Counted from the first letter of the stretch, positions 25,916-36,008 are shown. The stretch: DNA of 64,000 nucleotides from Cohnella sp. WQ 127256 (GCF_024519285.1 NZ_JAMZCY010000005.1:186001-250000); one strand, 5' to 3'. Numbers and translations are program-made. Notes: generated from the letters alone by a model not told the origin.

Positions 25916-27295
25916 TTAACCCGAGAAAGTGCGGTACAGCAAGTATATATTTAAGCCCATGATGATGACGGCAATGAACCATGCCAAGATGTTTAGCCAC
26001 ATCGGATTGACGAATTGTCCCATCTTCTTCTTACTGCTTGTAAATTGCACAAGAGGCACGACGGCGAAGGACAGCTGGAAGGAGAGGATGACCTGACTAA
26101 GAATGAGCAGATCCATCGTTCCTTTGTCGCCATAGAGGGCTGTTACGATAACTGCTGGAATAATGGCAATCATTCTCGTAATCAATCTACGAAGCCAAGG
26201 GGCTAGCCGAATGTTTAGAAATCCTTCCATGACGATCTGTCCAGCTAATGTTCCCGTTAAAGTAGAATTTTGACCAGAGGCTAGCAAGGCAACTCCAAAC
26301 AGAATTGCTGCCAAGGAAGTCCCAAGCATTGGTGCAAGCAGGTGATAAGCTTCCCCAATCTCAGCTACATCTGTCCGTCCGGCGGTATGGAATACAGCTG
26401 CAGCAATAATGAGTATAGCTGCATTGATGAACAAAGCGAAGAATAAGGCGATCGTCGAATCCCAAGTAGAAAATCGGATTGCTTGCTTTTTCCCGAGTGC
26501 GGTTTGCTCAAATTGGCGTGTCTGCACGATTGAAGAATGTAAGTACAGATTGTGTGGCATCACGGTCGCGCCAATGATTCCAATCGCAATATATAGCATT
26601 TCCGGATTTTTAATAATTTCTGTTGTAGGAACAAACCCTTGGAATACGTCTCCCATGTTCGGAGTAGACCAGATAAGCTCAAAGGCGAAGCATAAGCCAA
26701 TTGTAGCGATTAAAGCGATAATCATTGCTTCGAGATATCGGAATCCTTTGTTCTGTAATAAGAGGATGATTAGAACGTCTAAAGCGGTCAAAATAACGCC
26801 GTAAAGTATCGGAATGCCAAATAACAGGTTTAAAGCGATGGCAGCACCGATTACTTCTGCTAGATCACAGGCTGCAATAGCAAGCTCGCATAAGATCCAT
26901 AATCCGAAATTAACCGGCTTGCTATAATGATCACTGCAGGCTTGTGCTAAATCCCTTCCGGTTACAATTCCTAACTTACCTGATAAAGCTTGCAGGACAA
27001 TGGCCATCAGGTTCGATATCATGATGACGGATAGTAAAGTATATCCGAATTGCGAGCCTCCAGCCAGATCAGTCGCCCAGTTACCCGGATCCATATAACC
27101 AACGGCAACCATATATCCTGGGCCAGCAAAAGCTAGAAACTTACGGAAGGTTGATCCATTTTTAGGGATTTTGACAGAGCGGAAAGCTTCAGGTAACGTG
27201 GTTTGAGTTCGTTCGCGCCTCCAGCCGCTAGTAGGAATGGTTTCAGCTGTTTGGGTCGTGGTTTCTGAGTCGGCTATCGCAAGATCTTTGTTCAT
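25916..27295 (-). CDS. mntH: Nramp-family Mn2+/H+ symporter MntH
   Basis: A 459-residue, 11-helix divalent metal importer. The metal-site motif [20 protein letters not shown] in helix 1 and [15 protein letters not shown] in helix 6 are the Nramp signatures, including the DPGN and MPHN metal-coordinating residues. A GAGGTGATC site sits close before the ATG. The upstream stretch has two MntR-box-like sequences, suggesting repression by manganese. A manganese-type exporter of the CDF family lies 15 kb away in the window, giving both uptake and efflux. Confidence 0.95.
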   Translation of the reverse strand: MNKDLAIADSETTTQTAETIPTSGWRRERTQTTLPEAFRSVKIPKNGSTFRKFLAFAGPGYMVAVGYMDPGNWATDLAGGSQFGYTLLSVIMISNLMAIVLQALSGKLGIVTGRDLAQACSDHYSKPVNFGLWILCELAIAACDLAEVIGAAIALNLLFGIPILYGVILTALDVLIILLLQNKGFRYLEAMIIALIATIGLCFAFELIWSTPNMGDVFQGFVPTTEIIKNPEMLYIAIGIIGATVMPHNLYLHSSIVQTRQFEQTALGKKQAIRFSTWDSTIALFFALFINAAILIIAAAVFHTAGRTDVAEIGEAYHLLAPMLGTSLAAILFGVALLASGQNSTLTGTLAGQIVMEGFLNIRLAPWLRRLITRMIAIIPAVIVTALYGDKGTMDLLILSQVILSFQLSFAVVPLVQFTSSKKKMGQFVNPMWLNILAWFIAVIIMGLNIYLLYRTFSG

Positions 27296-27320
27296 GGTTG
27301 ATCACCTCAATTTGCTTGTG

Positions 27321-27377
27321 TTGAGTATGGCAATAATTTTGGCGTTAACGACATTAATTTTCCCTATGGCAACATTT
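27321..27377 (-). promoter_or_regulatory. mntH: Two MntR-box-like sites upstream of mntH
   Basis: Read on the mntH strand, AAATGTTGCCATAGGGAAAA (within 27356-27377) resembles the Bacillus MntR box, and AAAATTATTGCCATACTCAA (27321-27340) is a weaker second copy sharing ATTGCCATA/GTTGCCATA. Both lie within 85 bases of the start codon, fitting manganese-dependent repression. The match is from memory of the consensus. Confidence 0.5.
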
Positions 27378-27502
27378 TATTTGTAATTAATATACGCCCG
27401 AAGTTGGGAAAAGTAAACGGGTATTTTCATGATACGATGTGAAAGGGTTCACATTATAAAAGACGAAGGCACCGTGTAAATGGCACCATCGTCTATATAT
27501 GA

Positions 27503-28132
27503 TTATGTTAATATTTTATCGGATTTCAGCTTGAAATCACTCATGATCTCATCCCATGCGCGGTCGGATCCTTTCCAATCTGCCCCCCGTGACACAGAGA
27601 CTGAGCAAATATTAGGAAGCCCCCAATCCTCGTGCCTCACTTCTTGATTGAGAATCATGTTGTTAACAATGAGGAGACGGAATTTACCGGGTATGATCTT
27701 ATTTAATGCGGTATACAGCTGGTGCGCCTCCATCTTGGTTGTGTCGATTCTGACCAAGCAAATGGGACCTCTTTTCGCGGCTGAAAATAAGGCTTTGACA
27801 CGACGATCTATGGTTTGTTTGAAATCGGGGTAAGCATCGCTCCAGCGGTATATCAATGGGAAATCGTGATAAGAAATGATGTCATAGCCATTATCTCTAA
27901 CTATGTAGTGTTCGGGCTCCCTTCCAATAACCTGGAGTTGATTAAATTCCATAAGTCCATTAAATTGATTACGGATTAGACGGGTCACATTCGGAACGGA
28001 ACGTGAGATAAACCAATCCAATGGTCCGGCAAATTTCCTCAAATTGAGCCTTCTTAACTGATAAGCGGTTTGACAGGTTGCCCCCAAGCTAACAAATGCC
28101 TCGTACGCACCCGCACAGTCATTCCATTTCAT
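27503..28132 (-). CDS. DUF1796 family protein (putative papain-like cysteine peptidase)
   Basis: A 209-residue protein of the DUF1796 family. The N-terminal motif FVSLGATCQTAYQLRR, with Cys after Thr, matches the proposed nucleophile of this papain-like family; GPLDWFIS follows as the second family motif, and YDIISYHDFP may carry the His. The ATG at 28132 has GAGGAG nine bases upstream, while the ATG three codons earlier is too close to it. No signal peptide is visible. DUF1796 genes often sit near glycosyltransferases in Bacilli, as here. The activity is predicted only. Confidence 0.72.
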   Translation of the reverse strand: MKWNDCAGAYEAFVSLGATCQTAYQLRRLNLRKFAGPLDWFISRSVPNVTRLIRNQFNGLMEFNQLQVIGREPEHYIVRDNGYDIISYHDFPLIYRWSDAYPDFKQTIDRRVKALFSAAKRGPICLVRIDTTKMEAHQLYTALNKIIPGKFRLLIVNNMILNQEVRHEDWGLPNICSVSVSRGADWKGSDRAWDEIMSDFKLKSDKILT

Positions 28133-28289
28133 CCCATTCACTCCTCGACTTTTTCTGGATCAGGTGGCGACAATTTTTATCAGTATATATAGGTGATGAT
28201 AGGCGCGTCACGGCTACATGCACCCATTTATGATGAGAAGCCCAAATCAGGGGGAAATGACAGACGAGGTGTTCATTCTTGAAAAACTA

Positions 28290-28335
28290 AAAAAACGTAA
28301 CGCCCGGAATTGGATTTTCGGGCGTTACGTTTTTT
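28290..28335. terminator. Bidirectional terminator after the ArsR-type gene
   Basis: A 17-bp perfect stem with the arm ACGTAACGCCCG flanked by six A on one side and six T on the other. Confidence 0.9.
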
Positions 28336-28359
28336 CGTATGAGTTGTCTTGGATGGGTG

Positions 28360-28725
28360 TCAGCTATGTTCTAAATGCTGCAAGGTTTGCAAGAAGATTT
28401 GTTCGATATGGGAATCATCCAGGGAGTAAAAGACGGTTTTACCACTTTTTCTGCGCTTAACCATTCTCATATTCCTTAAATACCGAAGCTGATGCGAGAC
28501 CGCCGATTGCCCCATTTCTAACAATACGGATAAATCATGAACGCAGAGCTCCTGATGTAGGAGGGCACCGATCAGCTTAATTCTTGTAGGATCACCCAAC
28601 GCTTTGAACAACTCGGCAAGCCGTTCTGCTGATGGATCATTAATCATACGTGACTTGATTTCCGGCAATGGGATATTAGAATGGGTACAACCTATATCAG
28701 AATGCTCGAGCATTTGCTTATCCAT
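28360..28725 (-). CDS. ArsR/SmtB-family metal-sensing repressor
   Basis: A 121-residue winged-helix regulator (core about 30-105: RLAELFKALGDPTRIKLIGAL, recognition helix GQSAVSHQLRYLRNMRMV). Two metal sites can be read. The alpha-5 site is D104-x-H106-x10-H117-x2-H120, the zinc site of SmtB/CzrA. The alpha-3N region ELCVHDL gives Cys61 and His63, and an N-terminal GCTH gives Cys13 and His15, as in CadC/ZiaR-type sensors. It therefore likely senses Zn or a related metal. No metal exporter is adjacent, so its target is elsewhere. TATAAT at 28764-28769 (minus strand) is a plausible -10 box. Confidence 0.9.
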   Translation of the reverse strand: MDKQMLEHSDIGCTHSNIPLPEIKSRMINDPSAERLAELFKALGDPTRIKLIGALLHQELCVHDLSVLLEMGQSAVSHQLRYLRNMRMVKRRKSGKTVFYSLDDSHIEQIFLQTLQHLEHS

Positions 28726-28839
28726 GATTAAGCTCCCTTATCACATGTTACAACTGTCCCACTATTATAACGCAACTGGTTAACTACGGAAATATAGCCA
28801 GAGATGTAATTGTGATAGGGAAAGTCGCCCAACCTCGTG

Positions 28840-28867
28840 ACGTGCCTATGGGTGAATGCATATGATA
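28840..28867 (+). promoter_or_regulatory. Sigma-K-type promoter of the giant repeat gene
   Basis: AC, 17 bases, then GCATATGATA. This matches the sigma-K pattern known from Bacillus (AC about 16-17 bases before gCATAnnnTA) at every conserved base. Transcription would start near 28874, leaving a 27-base leader with AAGGAGAG before the ATG at 28901. The in-frame ATG at 28856 overlaps the -10 box and cannot be used. This points to late mother-cell expression during sporulation. Confidence 0.66.
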
Positions 28868-28900
28868 CTTAAGATTTCGATGATCAGGAAGGAGAGGGAC

Positions 28901-31900
28901 ATGAAAAAGAAACGGGCAAGTAAGACACCCAAATCGCGCCGGCCGCTTTATTACGTCGACAATCCAAATAATCTCGAGCTGAAATGGCTAGATGATATGC
29001 AAAAGTCGAAGGCCAATCAGATTTCCGTTCACGGATCGGCTGCTCTAGCACAGCAACCTGCAAAACAAACTGCAGACCAAGCTGAAAGCAAACAAGGGCG
29101 CGTAAACGGAAACGCCAAATCGGGTGGTGGAAGTCTCTCGCAATCGGTACCGAATACTGTGACTAAAGAAAGCGTGGCTCCGGTAACCACAATATCGTTG
29201 TCCTCAGAATTTGTCTCAACGACAGATGAAGCGGAGGAAATTATAGCGATCGCAACAGCCCTTCCTCAAGCTATTGAATTACCTGTGGTGGATGCAATTC
29301 CGGATATTGTGGCCGTTGTTGAATCGATGCAATCTGAAAACCTGCAATTAACGGATACTTTGGTTGCGATGTTGAATGATGAAGTATCTGAATCTGAGTC
29401 TCTTGTGGTGAATGTTGTGGAAGAGCCATCGGATAAAGAAGCTCGCCACTCCAGGCTGGAAGAGAAACGGATGCCTTCGCGTCCTGCTCCAATCGTATAT
29501 ACGGATGATATCGCGGATGAAGCGATCACTGGAGAGAAGCTGGCTCCGTTTGCGATTAATGCTATGCATTTGGCGGCAGATTCCGTAGCAACGAATTCAC
29601 TTGCGGATTTTTCCGTTACGGCTATCAAACTGGCTGACGGCTCTGTAACCTCATCGAAGATTGCTCCAGAATCCATAGTTGGGGATCATTTAACCAAAAA
29701 TTCGATTTCTGGACAGAAGATTCGCGATCGATCGATCACAGGCGAGAAGTTACGGGATGGTAGTGTCTCTTCGGCAAAACTCGCCGACAGAACGATCAGT
29801 TCAGACAAAATTGCTGAAGGATCCATACAGTCCAAGCATTTAAACCTATCGATCATAACTTCGGAATTGCTGCAAGACCAGATCATCACCTCAGAAAAAA
29901 TCCGCAGCGGCTCTATCCGCAGTGAGAATTTGGCAAATGAAAGCATCGATACATCCAAATTGGCGGATGGCTCCGTAACTACTTCCAAGCTGCGTGATGG
30001 CGCAGTATCTAAGGACAAAGTAGCACGGGGTGCGATCGAAACACAGCATCTAACAGAGGGCCTTGTTCTTGCAGATCATGTAGCCTTGGGCGTGTTGCAG
30101 GGAAAGCATTTGGCTCCGCGCGCCGTGGCGGCGGAGCATCTCGTGGACGGAACCGTCGGTACACGCGAATTAGCCGATCGATCCGTATCGGGAAGCAAGC
30201 TAATGGTCGGCACGGTACAATCCGAGCATCTGCAAGCAGCAGCGGTAAAAGAAGATCATCTCGAAAACGAGGCCGTAAAGACTAGGCATCTGACGGATGA
30301 GGCGATAACGGCGTCTAAGTTAGCTGATCAATCCGTTACTACGCTTAAGCTTGTGGATCAAGCAGTCACCTCTACAAAAATTGCGGATCAAAGTATCGTC
30401 TCAGGCAAAATAGCTGATGAGGCAGTACAGACAAGACATGTGGCCAAAGGTAGTGTTGTTTCCGATAAGTTAGCAGACAGAATCGTTGAATCGCGACATT
30501 TAGCGGATAATTCTATAGAAACCAAGCATGTGTCTGCACAAGCGATCAGAAGAGAGCATTTGAAGGAAGGATTGATCGGCGCTGGGCAGCTCGCGAAAGA
30601 TGCGGTGCAATCTCAGCATTTATCTGATGGAGCGATCGGGAGCTCTAAGCTATCGGATGGAGCGGTTAACTCCTCCAAGCTCGGAGAATTGTCGGTTGGA
30701 AGCCGACATTTGGAACTGGCATCTGTAAAAACCGAACATTTGTCTGCGGAAAGCATAACATCTGAGCAGCTAGCTGCAGGTCTGCTGAAACCGCACCACT
30801 TCGGACCAGAATCAGTCATGGGTGGCTCATTGTCAATGGACTCCGTTGATAGTCGCCATATTAGGCAAGGGGCAGTAGAGTCGATTCATCTAGGGAACGG
30901 ATCGGTCAGTACGGCTGCACTGCAAATCGAAGCCGTAACCGAAAAAAATATCTCTCCAGGAGCTGTTGGGGAACGCCAGCTTGGCATACGGGCGGTTTTT
31001 TCGCATCATCTTACCGATCATTTAATTACATCCTTAAAACTATCCCCTGAGTCTGTCTCGACGGATAAATTAGCGGATTTGGCGATTACTTCCGCGAAGC
31101 TTGCGGATGACAGTGTTACTTCTGCGAAGCTGTCTGATAACGCGGTTTACGAAAAGGCCATACAGGACGGAGCAGTAACCACTAGGTCGTTAGCGGAGGG
31201 CGTCGTTGCTTCTAAGCATCTGAAGCCTAAAATCATTAAGCAAACCCATCTTACAGATGGGGCAGTAACTACTTCGATATTGGAGAATGGCTCTGTTACT
31301 ACAGATAAGATCGGTGAGGGTTCGGTCCAAGCGAATCATTTGGCCTCTAACACGGTTGCAAGCCGACACTTAGCGGAACAAGCGGTCCTAGGAGTACATT
31401 TAGCGGAGAAAAGTATCCATGAGAATCATCTTAATGATGACATCGTAACGTTTAGAAAACTATCGGCTAATAGTGTCGATAGCAGCAAGCTGCAAGGAGG
31501 TTCCGTAAAGGAGTCTCATATTAGTGACAAAGCCATTTCGTCCGTTCATCTGCAATCCGATTTAATTGATGCGATCCATATCCGAGAAGGCGTCGTTGGG
31601 GCTGCACATTTGGCAAAAGGAAGCGTCCAAGAAGCTTCTATTGCGAAGGGGGCAATTACTTCGGCTAAGTTGGCTGAGGAAAGCGTGACATCCAAGAAAT
31701 TGGCTTCTCTTAGCGTAGGCACCGAGCATCTGCAAATCGAAAGCATCAGCGGCAAACACTTGAAATCAGAAGCCGTACATGGCTTTCATTTACGTAAAGG
31801 CACGGTGTCCGTTTCCCACCTTGCACCCGATTTACTTGATTTAGCGAAGAACGGGGAACGTCGTATCGATTCCGAAAGATTAGAGCCGAATGCGGTCAGC

Positions 31901-34867
31901 GCGGTTCACCTGAAGGATAAATCGATCACTGAGGATAAGCTCGTTGACGGATTAATCACTAATTCAAAGCTATCGGATGGGAGTGTAACCTCGGAAAAGC
32001 TGTTAGATAATAGTATATCGACGGTTAAACTCAAAGATGGCTCAGTAACGACGAATAAGGTAAATGACCTCGCGATTACTTCAGAGAAGCTCGCATTTGG
32101 CAGTGTAGGAACAAGCCAATTGGGGTTAAGCTCGGTAACGGAAGATAGACTCGCGGACCAATGTATAACGGATGCTAAGCTGCATGAAGGTGCTGTAACG
32201 ACCGAGAAGCTGGCTAAGCGAAGTGTGGGTACGGAACAATTGGCAGAAGGCTCAGTGACCGTGAGTATTCTCGCGGATGATAGTGTTACTGCACAAAAGC
32301 TGCTTAACGGTGCGGTAACATCGGAGAAGCTCGCGGATGGAAACGTAGGAACGAAGCAGATGGCACTTGGCTCAGTGACTACGGATATTCTGGGAGACGG
32401 AAGTGTAATAGCAGCCAAAGTACTTGACGGTGCGATTACCAACGAGAAGCTGGCGAACGGGAGTATTACAACCGATAAGCTCCTTAACGGAGTCATAACG
32501 ACGGATAAGCTAGCCGCAAGTAGTGTTGGAACGAGTCAACTGGTATTGGACTCGGTGACGACAGAAATATTGGCTGATCGCAGTGTAACGAGTGAGAAAC
32601 TGAAGGATGGCGTTGTGACCGCGGATAAGATAGCTGCGGGAAGCGTCGGACTAGTGCAGTTAGTCCTCAGTTCCGTGACGTCGGATATACTTGGGGACGG
32701 AAGTGTGACGACTTCGAAGCTGCAAGATGGATCAGTTACCTCAGAGAAGCTGGCACAAAGCAGCATCGGAACGATTCAACTCATCGATGGATCCGTGACA
32801 GCGGATATATTAGCCGAGGGAAGCGTAAGTGGAGCGAAGCTAGCGGATGGAGCCATAACAACCGATAAGCTCATTGATGGAGTGATAACGACCGACAAGC
32901 TTGCGGGTAGTAGCGTCGGAACAAGCCAATTGGTGTTGGAATCCGTGACATCGGACATTTTGGCTGATGGAAGTGTAACGGGTGAGAAACTAAGGGATGG
33001 CGTTGTAACCGCGGATAAGATTGCTGCTGGAAGTGTCGGGCCGTTGCAATTAGCACTAAGCTCTGTGACATCGGTAATACTGGAGGACGGAAGTGTAACT
33101 GCCTCGAAGCTGCAAGATGGATCGGTCACGTCGGAAAAGCTGGCACAAAGCAGTATTGGAACGATCCATCTCATCGACAGTTCGGTGACCTCGAATATAC
33201 TAGCCGAGGGTAGCGTAGTCGGAGCGAAGCTGGCGGATAGAGCAATAACATCTGATAAGTTAGCTATTCGTAGCATCGGAACGGATCAATTATCCGTGGG
33301 TTCTGTAACCGAGGAAATTCTTGGAGACGGAAGCGTGACATCGGCGAAGCTCATGGATGGTGTCATTACGACCGATAAGCTAGCAGGTGGCAGTGTTGGG
33401 ACCAGTCAAATCTCGATAAGTTCGGTAACAACAGACCTAATGGCTGACGGAAGCGTGACGACAGTAAAGCTGCTTGATGGAGCTGTAACTTCGGATAAGG
33501 TTGCGGTCGGCACCATAGGCACGACTCAACTCGCCGAGGGGTCGGTGACCGAGTCGATACTGGCTGATGCAAGCATTACAGGTGCAAAATTGTTAGATGG
33601 CGTAGTGTCGTCAGAGAAGCTTGCGGAAAGCAGTGTCATAACGAAGCATCTTGCTGATGGTTCAGTGACGAATACGAAGTTAGCATTTGGTGCCGTGACG
33701 GTAGAAAATCTCTCTGACCCCTTAGCCCAGTATATATCTTTCGTTGGAGAGCAAATTTCCGAGGAACGAATCATGAATGGTGCTGTCAGCGCAGAGAAAT
33801 TGGCTTTGGGATCGGTTGGAACGGAACAACTAGCTGACGGGTCAATCACGAGCGACAAGCTGAGTGATGGAAGTGTCGGAGCGAGCCAACTAGCGGTAGG
33901 AGCGATTAACGCGGAGAAAATTTCCGCAAGAAGCATTAGTTCCACTCATATCATTCCGCGCTCGATTCTTGGCTATCATCTTGGGGAACAAACGATAACT
34001 ACCAGCCATCTTAAGCCACAATCCGTTACGGAATTATTGCTCGTGGATGGTAGCGTAAGTAGCTCCAAACTTTCCGTTGAACTGCAACAAAAGCTTGAGC
34101 GATTGCAACAGCCACAAATGGTTGTTACTGATCCAACTGAATCACATAAGGGACTTGAAGCTGGCAGCGTAACAAGCGAACATCTGGTGGATGGAAGCGT
34201 GGGTGGAGCTAAGCTAGAAGCGGGCAGCATAACAGGCGAACATCTGGTGGATGGAAGCGTGGGCGGAGCTAAGCTAGAAGCTAGCAGCATAACAGGCGAA
34301 CATCTGGTGGATGGAAGTGTGGGTGGAGCTAAGCTAGAAGCTAGCAGCATAACAGGCGAACATCTAGTGGATGGAAGTGTGGGTGGAGCTAAGCTAGAAG
34401 CTAGCAGCATAACAGGCGAACATCTAGTGGATGGAAGTGTGGGTGGAGCTAAGCTAGAAGCTGGGAGCGTAACAGGCAAGCATCTTGTAGATGGAAGTGT
34501 GGGTGGAGCTAAGCTAGAAGCTAGCAGCATAACAGGCGAACATCTAGTGGATGGAAGTGTGGGTGGAGCTAAGCTTTCATTTCTTCCCGTAGTGGCACAG
34601 CTACCAGGTGTTGGATTGTTATTCGGAAATCAGGAGTACGCTTTCCACGGTGGGATGGAGTCCATGCATTTAAGCGTACAATTCTCTTCGCCATTCGTGG
34701 ATGATTCTTATACGTTGATCGCAATGTCGGATCACCCTTCCTGTAGTTGTATCCTCGGAAGTAAGAGTCCGCAAGGAGCCGAGCTCATCATCTTACGAAC
34801 TCGCGTAGGGCCAGAGCCCAGAGGGCAAATACAATGGATTGCTCTTGGTAATGTTGCGCCAGGGTGA
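28901..34867 (+). CDS. Giant decapeptide-repeat protein, probable spore-surface fibre
   Basis: A 1,988-residue protein. The N terminus is basic (MKKKRASKTPKSRRPLYYVD), then Ala/Gln/Ser- and acid-rich to about residue 190, without a signal peptide. From about 195 to 1890 come roughly 165 decapeptides of the type S-V-T-S-E-K-L-A-D-G, with a hydrophobic residue every fifth position (V/I, then L); a His-containing version (x-K-H-L) is common early on. Short breaks occur near 980, 1610 and 1735. The last seven 20-residue units are almost identical. A final domain of about 95 residues (YAFHGGMESMHLSVQF...IQWIALGNVAPG) resembles tail-fibre-type tips with a WIA-G ending. The regular pentads suggest a beta-helical or trimeric beta-fibre. 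The sigma-K-like promoter and lack of a secretion signal fit assembly on the spore by the mother cell. A phage tail fibre is the alternative, but no phage genes are near. Confidence 0.82.
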   Translation: MKKKRASKTPKSRRPLYYVDNPNNLELKWLDDMQKSKANQISVHGSAALAQQPAKQTADQAESKQGRVNGNAKSGGGSLSQSVPNTVTKESVAPVTTISLSSEFVSTTDEAEEIIAIATALPQAIELPVVDAIPDIVAVVESMQSENLQLTDTLVAMLNDEVSESESLVVNVVEEPSDKEARHSRLEEKRMPSRPAPIVYTDDIADEAITGEKLAPFAINAMHLAADSVATNSLADFSVTAIKLADGSVTSSKIAPESIVGDHLTKNSISGQKIRDRSITGEKLRDGSVSSAKLADRTISSDKIAEGSIQSKHLNLSIITSELLQDQIITSEKIRSGSIRSENLANESIDTSKLADGSVTTSKLRDGAVSKDKVARGAIETQHLTEGLVLADHVALGVLQGKHLAPRAVAAEHLVDGTVGTRELADRSVSGSKLMVGTVQSEHLQAAAVKEDHLENEAVKTRHLTDEAITASKLADQSVTTLKLVDQAVTSTKIADQSIVSGKIADEAVQTRHVAKGSVVSDKLADRIVESRHLADNSIETKHVSAQAIRREHLKEGLIGAGQLAKDAVQSQHLSDGAIGSSKLSDGAVNSSKLGELSVGSRHLELASVKTEHLSAESITSEQLAAGLLKPHHFGPESVMGGSLSMDSVDSRHIRQGAVESIHLGNGSVSTAALQIEAVTEKNISPGAVGERQLGIRAVFSHHLTDHLITSLKLSPESVSTDKLADLAITSAKLADDSVTSAKLSDNAVYEKAIQDGAVTTRSLAEGVVASKHLKPKIIKQTHLTDGAVTTSILENGSVTTDKIGEGSVQANHLASNTVASRHLAEQAVLGVHLAEKSIHENHLNDDIVTFRKLSANSVDSSKLQGGSVKESHISDKAISSVHLQSDLIDAIHIREGVVGAAHLAKGSVQEASIAKGAITSAKLAEESVTSKKLASLSVGTEHLQIESISGKHLKSEAVHGFHLRKGTVSVSHLAPDLLDLAKNGERRIDSERLEPNAVSAVHLKDKSITEDKLVDGLITNSKLSDGSVTSEKLLDNSISTVKLKDGSVTTNKVNDLAITSEKLAFGSVGTSQLGLSSVTEDRLADQCITDAKLHEGAVTTEKLAKRSVGTEQLAEGSVTVSILADDSVTAQKLLNGAVTSEKLADGNVGTKQMALGSVTTDILGDGSVIAAKVLDGAITNEKLANGSITTDKLLNGVITTDKLAASSVGTSQLVLDSVTTEILADRSVTSEKLKDGVVTADKIAAGSVGLVQLVLSSVTSDILGDGSVTTSKLQDGSVTSEKLAQSSIGTIQLIDGSVTADILAEGSVSGAKLADGAITTDKLIDGVITTDKLAGSSVGTSQLVLESVTSDILADGSVTGEKLRDGVVTADKIAAGSVGPLQLALSSVTSVILEDGSVTASKLQDGSVTSEKLAQSSIGTIHLIDSSVTSNILAEGSVVGAKLADRAITSDKLAIRSIGTDQLSVGSVTEEILGDGSVTSAKLMDGVITTDKLAGGSVGTSQISISSVTTDLMADGSVTTVKLLDGAVTSDKVAVGTIGTTQLAEGSVTESILADASITGAKLLDGVVSSEKLAESSVITKHLADGSVTNTKLAFGAVTVENLSDPLAQYISFVGEQISEERIMNGAVSAEKLALGSVGTEQLADGSITSDKLSDGSVGASQLAVGAINAEKISARSISSTHIIPRSILGYHLGEQTITTSHLKPQSVTELLLVDGSVSSSKLSVELQQKLERLQQPQMVVTDPTESHKGLEAGSVTSEHLVDGSVGGAKLEAGSITGEHLVDGSVGGAKLEASSITGEHLVDGSVGGAKLEASSITGEHLVDGSVGGAKLEASSITGEHLVDGSVGGAKLEAGSVTGKHLVDGSVGGAKLEASSITGEHLVDGSVGGAKLSFLPVVAQLPGVGLLFGNQEYAFHGGMESMHLSVQFSSPFVDDSYTLIAMSDHPSCSCILGSKSPQGAELIILRTRVGPEPRGQIQWIALGNVAPG
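34157..34575 (+). repeat. Seven 60-bp near-identical tandem repeats inside the giant gene
   Basis: The unit encodes EASSITGEHLVDGSVGGAKL and recurs seven times in exact 60-base steps with only a few base changes (AGC/AGT, CTG/CTA/CTT). The identity is far higher than among the other repeats of the gene, so this block expanded recently and is likely to vary in copy number. Confidence 0.95.
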
Positions 34868-34946
34868 GGAATAGTACGAGAAATCGTTAGTAGAGAAGGT
34901 TCGATTGAAGTTCATTTAAGTCACCATTTCTCGTCATGAACGATTG

Positions 34947-34980
34947 CAGCCCACATCCGTAAGGATGTAGGCTGTTTTTT
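34947..34980 (+). terminator. Terminator of the giant repeat gene
   Basis: A 12-base arm pair (CAGCCCACATCC/GGATGTAGGCTG, one mismatch) with loop GTAA and a run of six T. Confidence 0.85.
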
Positions 34981-35129
34981 GTTATGTGATTAGAGAATGC
35001 TAGTTTATTCTTTCCAGAATCTCGTCTTGCGAAGACTCTCGATCATGACTGTACGTAAGCCGTTGCGAAAGGACACGTTACACATACAATGTCATGTATA
35101 CCGTTGCCGAGCCTGAGGGGGTGAATAGA

Positions 35130-36008
35130 TTGGCGAACAAAATCGGTAGAAGCGGGTTTCGCTCCCATAAGTCGTTGTTTGCGAGAAGCGGGCGTAAAAT
35201 ACCGTATAGGAGACCAGTTTCCATAAACGAACAAGATTTTTTTCGGTCCTCCGTCGAATCAAGCTCTATTCCATACGTATCCGTTATTATCCCAGTCATG
35301 AATGAGCGAAGAACGCTAGGAAGGGTTATTCGGGAAGCCTTCAGGGTTCATCCTCAAGTTGAGGTTATCGTGGTTGTGAATGGATCGACAGATGGCTCGC
35401 TGAACATTGCAAGGAAAAGCGGTGCCAAAGTGCTTGTCTATGATCGCCCACTGGGTCACGATGTTGGCAGGTCAATCGGTGCAAGGGAAGCAAAGGGTAA
35501 TGTAATGCTGTTCATTGATGCCGACATGGTCATTTCCGCCACTAAGCTTAAAGCTTTCGTCCATGCTATCGCTCAGGGGACTGATATAGCGCTCAACGAT
35601 TATTCAGGTCCAGTTAACAAAAGGATTGTCCACGGTGTTGTCCTTGCCAAGCATACATTAAATACGCTGCTCGGGCGCCCCGATCTGAAAGGCTCTTCGA
35701 TGACGGCCATCCCCCATGCTATTAGCCGGAAAGCACTCTCAGTCGTAGGTTCCCAAGCACTGGCTGTGCCTCCAATGGCGCATACAATGGCTATTCGAGA
35801 AGGGCTAAAGGTCGAGCGGGTAATTCCGATTAACGTTGGCTTGTTAAATCCAGTACGCACGAAGAGAGAGCGTAAAAATTCTTTGGAGCCGCTTATCGTG
35901 GGTGACCATCTGGAAGCGATTCAATGGTGGCTAAGTAAAACGGATTTCAGGGGCGGTTATGATGACGGAGTACGTCAAAGATGGGTTGTGAGATACCTAG
36001 GCTCCTAA
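35130..36008 (+). CDS. GT2-family glycosyltransferase
   Basis: A 292-residue GT-A glycosyltransferase with a 50-residue basic N-terminal extension ([23 protein letters not shown]). The catalytic domain begins at [18 protein letters not shown] and has VVNGSTDGS and the DxD metal motif as [11 protein letters not shown] at 35130 is chosen because GAGGGGGTG lies seven bases before it; the upstream ATG precedes that site. A CATACAAT sequence at 35083-35090 matches a sigma-E -10 box, but no good -35 is seen. It is followed 18 bases later by a sugar nucleotidyltransferase, so the pair likely builds a glycan. The basic extension is unusual and recalls that of the second GT2 in the cluster. Confidence 0.85.
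   Translation: MANKIGRSGFRSHKSLFARSGRKIPYRRPVSINEQDFFRSSVESSSIPYVSVIIPVMNERRTLGRVIREAFRVHPQVEVIVVVNGSTDGSLNIARKSGAKVLVYDRPLGHDVGRSIGAREAKGNVMLFIDADMVISATKLKAFVHAIAQGTDIALNDYSGPVNKRIVHGVVLAKHTLNTLLGRPDLKGSSMTAIPHAISRKALSVVGSQALAVPPMAHTMAIREGLKVERVIPINVGLLNPVRTKRERKNSLEPLIVGDHLEAIQWWLSKTDFRGGYDDGVRQRWVVRYLGS

Noticed and set aside
27296-27500. Manganese (yybP-ykoY) riboswitch before mntH
   Set aside because: No matching conserved loops were seen; the short upstream stretch fits MntR boxes better.
29266-34530. Several minus-strand frames of 60-196 residues inside the giant gene
   Set aside because: They mirror the biased codon use of the repeats and have Ser/Pro/Leu-rich repetitive translations without starts or sites.
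28901-34867. Prophage tail-fibre gene
   Set aside because: The tip domain resembles tail fibres, but no capsid, tail, lysis or integrase gene lies nearby and the promoter looks sporulation-type.
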